From Verrucomicrobiota bacterium (GTDB taxonomy: Bacteria; Verrucomicrobiota; Verrucomicrobiia; Limisphaerales; UBA11358), in NCBI GenBank assembly GCA_021323835.1, contig JAJPKI010000285.1:1-8515 (forward strand): 8,515 nt of DNA, in the 5' to 3' direction. Positions 5,600 to 8,515 of this stretch are shown one piece after another. Every line of letters begins with the position of its first letter. The stretch's first letter is position 1. The translations under genes and the position numbers were made by a program. The notes under the pieces are model-generated. The model saw nothing but the letters and a program-made list of their open reading frames with translations, was not told the origin of the DNA and ran no database searches.

Positions 5600-6880
5600 C
5601 TATCTTAACTTCTTCACGAGCACTTTGGAATTTCTTCCGCTCTGCTCGTATTTCTGCCGGCGTTCGGACGGCAAATCGTCGGGTGTGCCTTCGGCAAATC
5701 CGCCTTTGCTCTGAAAATACGTGAACGCCTGCGTCGAGAGCGTGAGCAATTCGCTCAAGCCCATTTCGCGCGCCTTGTTTTCGACGAATTGAATCAGCTT
5801 CTTGCCGATGCCCTGATTTTCGTGTGACGCGCTGACGTAAAGACACGCCAGCTCGCCTTTTTTCTGCTCGGGATAAACGTGCAGCGCCACGCACGCGACC
5901 GGATTTTTATCAATCTCAAAAATAAAATAATCGCCGAGCGATTTTTCAATCACCGCTCGCGTGCGTTTGACCAATTCGTCGGCTTCAACGGCTTGCTTCG
6001 TCAAAAGCTGAATCGCCCGCACGTCTTTTTTCTTCGCGGCGCGAATCTGCTGATACTCGTTCGCGTAAATCAACGTGCCGATACCGTCGTTTGAAAAAAC
6101 TTCCGCGAGCAAGCCTTCGTCCACTTTGCCGTTGATGACGTGGACGCGCGGAATTCCGGCTTTGCACGCGAGCGCAGCATGTTGCGCCTTCGACAAAATT
6201 TCCGGCGCAAAGCCCGCGCTGTTCGTCTGCAACATTTTTTCCAATTCAGCCACGAGCATTTGCCGAATCAATTGGCCTTGATAAATCAATCCGTCCTGCG
6301 CCGTGATGAAAATCAGTTTTATCGCCTTGAGCGCGTCGGCGACCGCGACCGCGACGCCGTCAGAATTGACGCGATACGTTTTGCCGTCGCCGTCGAAACC
6401 GAGCGGCGGAATGACCGGCACGACGTCTTGCGCGAGCAACGTTTGCAGCAGCGCCGTGTCCACGCGCTCGACTTTGCCGGTGAATTGATGATCCACGCCA
6501 CCGATGATGCCCATCGGATGCGCGATGATGACGTTTGTGCTCGCCGCGCGCAAATCGTTCGCCGAAAGACCTTCGAGAATTTCGTGCGTCAGGCGGTTCG
6601 CCGCCGTGAGCGCGAGCTTGAGCGTCGCGGCGTCGGTAATTCCCGCGCCTGCCAAATCAGACGGAGAAATTTTTTGTTCCTCGCCGAGCGCTTTGATTTG
6701 CGCCGATGCGCCGTGCACAAGCACCACGCGGATGCTCAACGAGCGCAACACCGCGACGTCCAGCAGCAGCGTCGCGAAATTTTCGTCCGTGACGATGGCG
6801 CCGTCCACCGCAAGGACGAACGTCTTCTCGCGGAATTGCGGAATGTATTGCAGGATTCCCCGCAGGTCGGTCAATTTCAC
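5600..6880 (-). CDS. argA: N-acetylglutamate synthase (amino-acid kinase plus GNAT domains)
   Basis: A 426-residue cytoplasmic enzyme that acetylates glutamate with acetyl-CoA, the first step of arginine synthesis. Residues 1 to about 280 form the amino-acid-kinase-like domain, which usually binds arginine as feedback inhibitor; VVLVHGASAQI (52-62) and the VNSDGVAVAVADAL block (171-184) match ArgA. DGIGTLIYANEYQQIR bridges to the GNAT domain. There GELACLYV and NQGIGKKL (355-362) form the acetyl-CoA-binding motif, and the tail SKVLVKKL matches the E. coli ArgA end. Length fits the E. coli enzyme. The start is the GTG at 6880; there is no in-frame start immediately upstream, and no Shine-Dalgarno is visible. 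It stands 43 bp ahead of the lipid operon on the same strand and may be co-transcribed with it. No other arginine gene is in the window. Confidence 0.95.
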   Translation of the reverse strand: MKLTDLRGILQYIPQFREKTFVLAVDGAIVTDENFATLLLDVAVLRSLSIRVVLVHGASAQIKALGEEQKISPSDLAGAGITDAATLKLALTAANRLTHEILEGLSANDLRAASTNVIIAHPMGIIGGVDHQFTGKVERVDTALLQTLLAQDVVPVIPPLGFDGDGKTYRVNSDGVAVAVADALKAIKLIFITAQDGLIYQGQLIRQMLVAELEKMLQTNSAGFAPEILSKAQHAALACKAGIPRVHVINGKVDEGLLAEVFSNDGIGTLIYANEYQQIRAAKKKDVRAIQLLTKQAVEADELVKRTRAVIEKSLGDYFIFEIDKNPVACVALHVYPEQKKGELACLYVSASHENQGIGKKLIQFVENKAREMGLSELLTLSTQAFTYFQSKGGFAEGTPDDLPSERRQKYEQSGRNSKVLVKKLR

Positions 6881-6889
6881 AGCGCCAAA

Positions 6890-6917
6890 TAAATAAGCGG
6901 TTTCAGCCGCGATTCAA
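6890..6917 (-). promoter_or_regulatory. Possible promoter for argA
   Basis: On the minus strand TTGAAT (6917-6912) and TATTTA (6895-6890) lie 16 bp apart, followed by nine bases and then the GTG at 6880. That would leave a leader of only a few bases, in line with the missing Shine-Dalgarno sequence. Both boxes are imperfect matches. Confidence 0.3.
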
Positions 6918-6988
6918 ACAAATTATTTTTCGGCCATAAATCAAATTTTCCGTTGACAACATTTAGAGATTCAGGAAGCTCTTTTTTC

Positions 6989-7528
6989 ATGGCCGACGAA
7001 TATTCCCGAACCATTGAATGCGCTTCATGTAAAAAGCAAACTCCGCGCTATCTTACAACTTGCCAGGAATGTGGTTCACCATTAGGCAAGGCGACAATGA
7101 TTGAGCAAACAGTAGTTGCGGAAAGCAAACCGATTCCGTGGAAGAAAATTTTAATTGTTGGTTTTCTTGTAATAATTGTTGCCGGATTAATCCTCGAAGG
7201 ATGCGATGAAAAAAATGTTCGTCAGGGAGTTTTCGATGAGCTTACTAATTACGTTGACGTAGTAAGTGTAACGATTAACGAGGATGCAACTTTGCCATAT
7301 CCATCAAACCCACAATCGCCAGAACACCAAGTTAAATTTGAAGCTCAATTGAAGGATGGAACAACGATTTCAGGAATGTGTGATTACAATGCTGTCAATG
7401 GAAGCTTTGACCCAAATAATGGCGTCTTACACGGTTTCAAAACAATGCACATTGATGGAGATGGCGATTACGAAATTGGAAACAGCGGAAGTAAATATCA
7501 GTTGAAAACACAAGACGCAAATAAATGA
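6989..7528 (+). CDS. Zinc-ribbon protein with single transmembrane segment, function unknown
   Basis: A 179-residue protein I do not recognise as a named family. It starts with a four-Cys zinc ribbon, C11-x2-C14 and C25-x2-C28 (CASC, CQEC), followed by a short linker. A single membrane helix is at about 54-69, flanked by WKK on the cytoplasmic side. The remaining ~105 residues form a polar, probably exported domain (NVRQGVFDELTNYVDVVSV onward) rich in Asp, Asn and Gly, which looks like a small beta-sheet fold. Predicted topology is N-in, C-out. The ATG at 6989 has AGGAAG about 11 bases upstream; a TTG at 6953 is an unlikely longer start. The gene overlaps the next by ATGA. It is clearly AT-richer than argA: 7141-7200 has 19 G/C of 60 against 40 of 60 at 6421-6480, which suggests transfer. 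It lies opposite to both flanking genes. Confidence 0.75.
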   Translation: MADEYSRTIECASCKKQTPRYLTTCQECGSPLGKATMIEQTVVAESKPIPWKKILIVGFLVIIVAGLILEGCDEKNVRQGVFDELTNYVDVVSVTINEDATLPYPSNPQSPEHQVKFEAQLKDGTTISGMCDYNAVNGSFDPNNGVLHGFKTMHIDGDGDYEIGNSGSKYQLKTQDANK

Positions 7529-8205
7529 ATTTATCCGATCTTGAAGCCAAGGCGGCAGAAATTTTGGGCAATTTCATGGGCGGATTTGATGCTGGCATTT
7601 CTGACAAAATTATTTGCTGCCCGTGGCTGAACTGGCGCAAGAATCTACTTTTTGAAAGAAAATGGGACGGCATTCTTTTGATGCAAGATTGGGGAAATGA
7701 ATCGCAGTCATTGGAAGATGCAATCAAAAATATCGCCAACGGCAATGGCGATTCGACTATCAAAAGTCTATGCCGCGATTCATGGAAAAGTGTAATTTGG
7801 GGAAGCAATCCGACATGGTTGGTTACAAATGCTGTGTGGGGAGTGAGAATCAAACGCAATCAAAAGAATAAAGTAAATAAATGTGGTTATTTAGGTGACG
7901 ATATATATGCAAAGGCTTTCCAAATTTGGGCGGCTATTCTTGCGGATGCAGCTAAAAGAAATAAGAAGTTGAAAGTTGTATTTGCCGGAAGTTGGGCGCG
8001 ATTTGATAACGATTCCCAAAATTCTATGAACCTGAAAGGTTTTTTAGAAAATTGGAAAAATTGGTGTCAGAAAGTAAATCGCAATTTACAAAAGTCAGAC
8101 CTAGAATTTTTGGAAGAAATTAGTGACACGGCAACCGCTGAACTTTGTCCGCATCCTGCGACTTGGAAGCAACACAATTATTGGAATGGTCCGACGCCAA
8201 ATTAG
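7525..8205 (+). CDS. Predicted uracil-DNA-glycosylase-superfamily-like protein (tentative)
   Basis: A 226-residue soluble protein with no signal peptide. Motif order and spacing resemble the uracil-DNA glycosylase fold. ILLMQDWG (50-57) stands where the family has a strand followed by the water-activating loop (GQDPY / GEDPG types). TWLVTNAVWGVR (97-108) resembles the conserved strand with an Asn, VVFAGSWA (151-158) a core strand with Gly, and CPHPATW (208-214) the minor-groove loop HPS motif. The match is by eye, and the loops differ from every classical family, so both activity and substrate are uncertain. The protein is Trp-rich (13 Trp, many in the second half). Its ATG overlaps the stop of the zinc-ribbon gene, so the two are translationally coupled. 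Base composition is AT-rich like its partner. An unrelated alpha/beta fold is the main alternative. Confidence 0.5.
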   Translation: MNLSDLEAKAAEILGNFMGGFDAGISDKIICCPWLNWRKNLLFERKWDGILLMQDWGNESQSLEDAIKNIANGNGDSTIKSLCRDSWKSVIWGSNPTWLVTNAVWGVRIKRNQKNKVNKCGYLGDDIYAKAFQIWAAILADAAKRNKKLKVVFAGSWARFDNDSQNSMNLKGFLENWKNWCQKVNRNLQKSDLEFLEEISDTATAELCPHPATWKQHNYWNGPTPN

Positions 8206-8236
8206 ACTAGGCCGTATTCTGTTTTCGTTGGTTAAA

Positions 8237-8515
8237 TCAACTCTTGTCCAAAGTCGTTTTCAATGCATCAAGACAACGCTCATTTTCCTGCGGCGTGCCG
8301 ATGGAAATGCGAATCCATTCCGGCAATTGATAACCGCCCATCGGACGCACAATCACGCCGAGCTTTTGCATCGCTTCAAAAACTTTTTGCCCATCGCCCA
8401 CGCGAACCAAAATAAAATTGGCGTGCGACGGGACAAATTCCAACTTCAATTCCCGTCGCAACGCATTATCAAAAAATTGCAGGCCGGCAAAATTATTCGC
8501 GCGCGTTTTGCGAAC
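8237..8515 (-). CDS. hisC: Histidinol-phosphate aminotransferase, C-terminal part
   Basis: About 92 C-terminal residues of a PLP-dependent, fold-type I aminotransferase; the active-site Lys and the N-terminal two thirds lie beyond the right edge. HisC converts imidazole-acetol phosphate to histidinol phosphate in histidine synthesis. The small C-terminal domain is typical: FVPSHANFILVRVG (strand with the conserved SxANF), GVIVRPMGGYQLPEWIRISIG with the substrate-binding Arg in RISIG, and TPQENERCLDAL at the end. Related aminotransferases share this ending, but the GVIVRPM...RISIGT pattern fits HisC best. It faces the UDG-like gene tail to tail across 31 bp. Confidence 0.85.
   Translation of the reverse strand, partial: VRKTRANNFAGLQFFDNALRRELKLEFVPSHANFILVRVGDGQKVFEAMQKLGVIVRPMGGYQLPEWIRISIGTPQENERCLDALKTTLDKS

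Noticed and set aside
6140..6892. A 250-codon open frame on the plus strand opposite argA
   Set aside because: Very Arg-rich translation with no family pattern; it is the shadow of a clear argA in G+C-rich DNA.
6897..6910. Inverted repeat GCGGTTTCAGCCGC upstream of argA as an arginine operator
   Set aside because: Four G/C pairs with a short loop; it does not resemble an ARG box and lies in the spacer of a weak promoter.
6953..6958. TTGACA as -35 box for the zinc-ribbon gene
   Set aside because: No acceptable -10 box lies 15-19 bases downstream, and the distance to the ATG is too short.
8227..8241. Small inverted repeat GTTGGT-TAA-ATCAAC between the convergent genes as a terminator
   Set aside because: Only six pairs, one a G-T wobble, no T-run after it on either strand, and it overlaps the hisC stop codon.
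1..8515. CRISPR arrays, tRNA or rRNA genes, insertion sequences, integrases
   Set aside because: No regularly spaced repeats, no cloverleaf sequence, and no transposase or integrase motif seen; no clear direct repeats found at the cassette borders by eye.

Overview
This window looks like chromosomal DNA of a Gram-negative bacterium. The best guess is a Verrucomicrobiota member related to Pedosphaera/Limisphaera. The evidence for that is indirect: an outer-membrane barrel with a C-terminal Phe, small ribbon-helix-helix (RHH) proteins, and a paired CDLC / HPCPLC envelope gene set that I recall from that phylum. No marker gene fixes the taxonomy. Coding is dense and mostly on the minus strand.

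Layout. 1-388 (minus): the N-terminal part of proA (proline synthesis), preceded by an RHH gene (433-768, minus). A second, divergent RHH gene (797-991, plus) overlaps a receiver-only response regulator (972-1364, plus). The two RHH genes face away from each other across 28 bp that hold a promoter and an AT-rich near-palindrome. The response regulator meets an outer-membrane barrel gene (1361-2278, minus) tail to tail, with both stops inside one TTAA. Behind that lies a small membrane protein gene with an HPCPLC motif (2376-2759, minus).

The centre is a tightly coupled minus-strand lipid operon. It runs from a CDP-alcohol phosphatidyltransferase (4894-5556) to a PlsC-like acyltransferase (4298-4897), a CdsA-like cytidylyltransferase (3354-4301) and a YkuD L,D-transpeptidase (2833-3357). 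Each junction is a 4-nt ATGA overlap. Upstream on the same strand is argA, N-acetylglutamate synthase (5600-6880), which may share the transcript. Two short triple tandem repeats sit in the gaps of this minus-strand run.

The right end differs. 6989-8205 (plus) is a visibly AT-richer two-gene cassette, coupled by another ATGA overlap, between argA and the 3' part of hisC (8237-8515, minus). It encodes a zinc-ribbon, single-membrane-span protein and a protein with motifs that resemble the uracil-DNA glycosylase superfamily. This cassette is the best candidate for an undescribed system; its function is unknown. The rest is ordinary amino-acid and lipid metabolism with local regulators.
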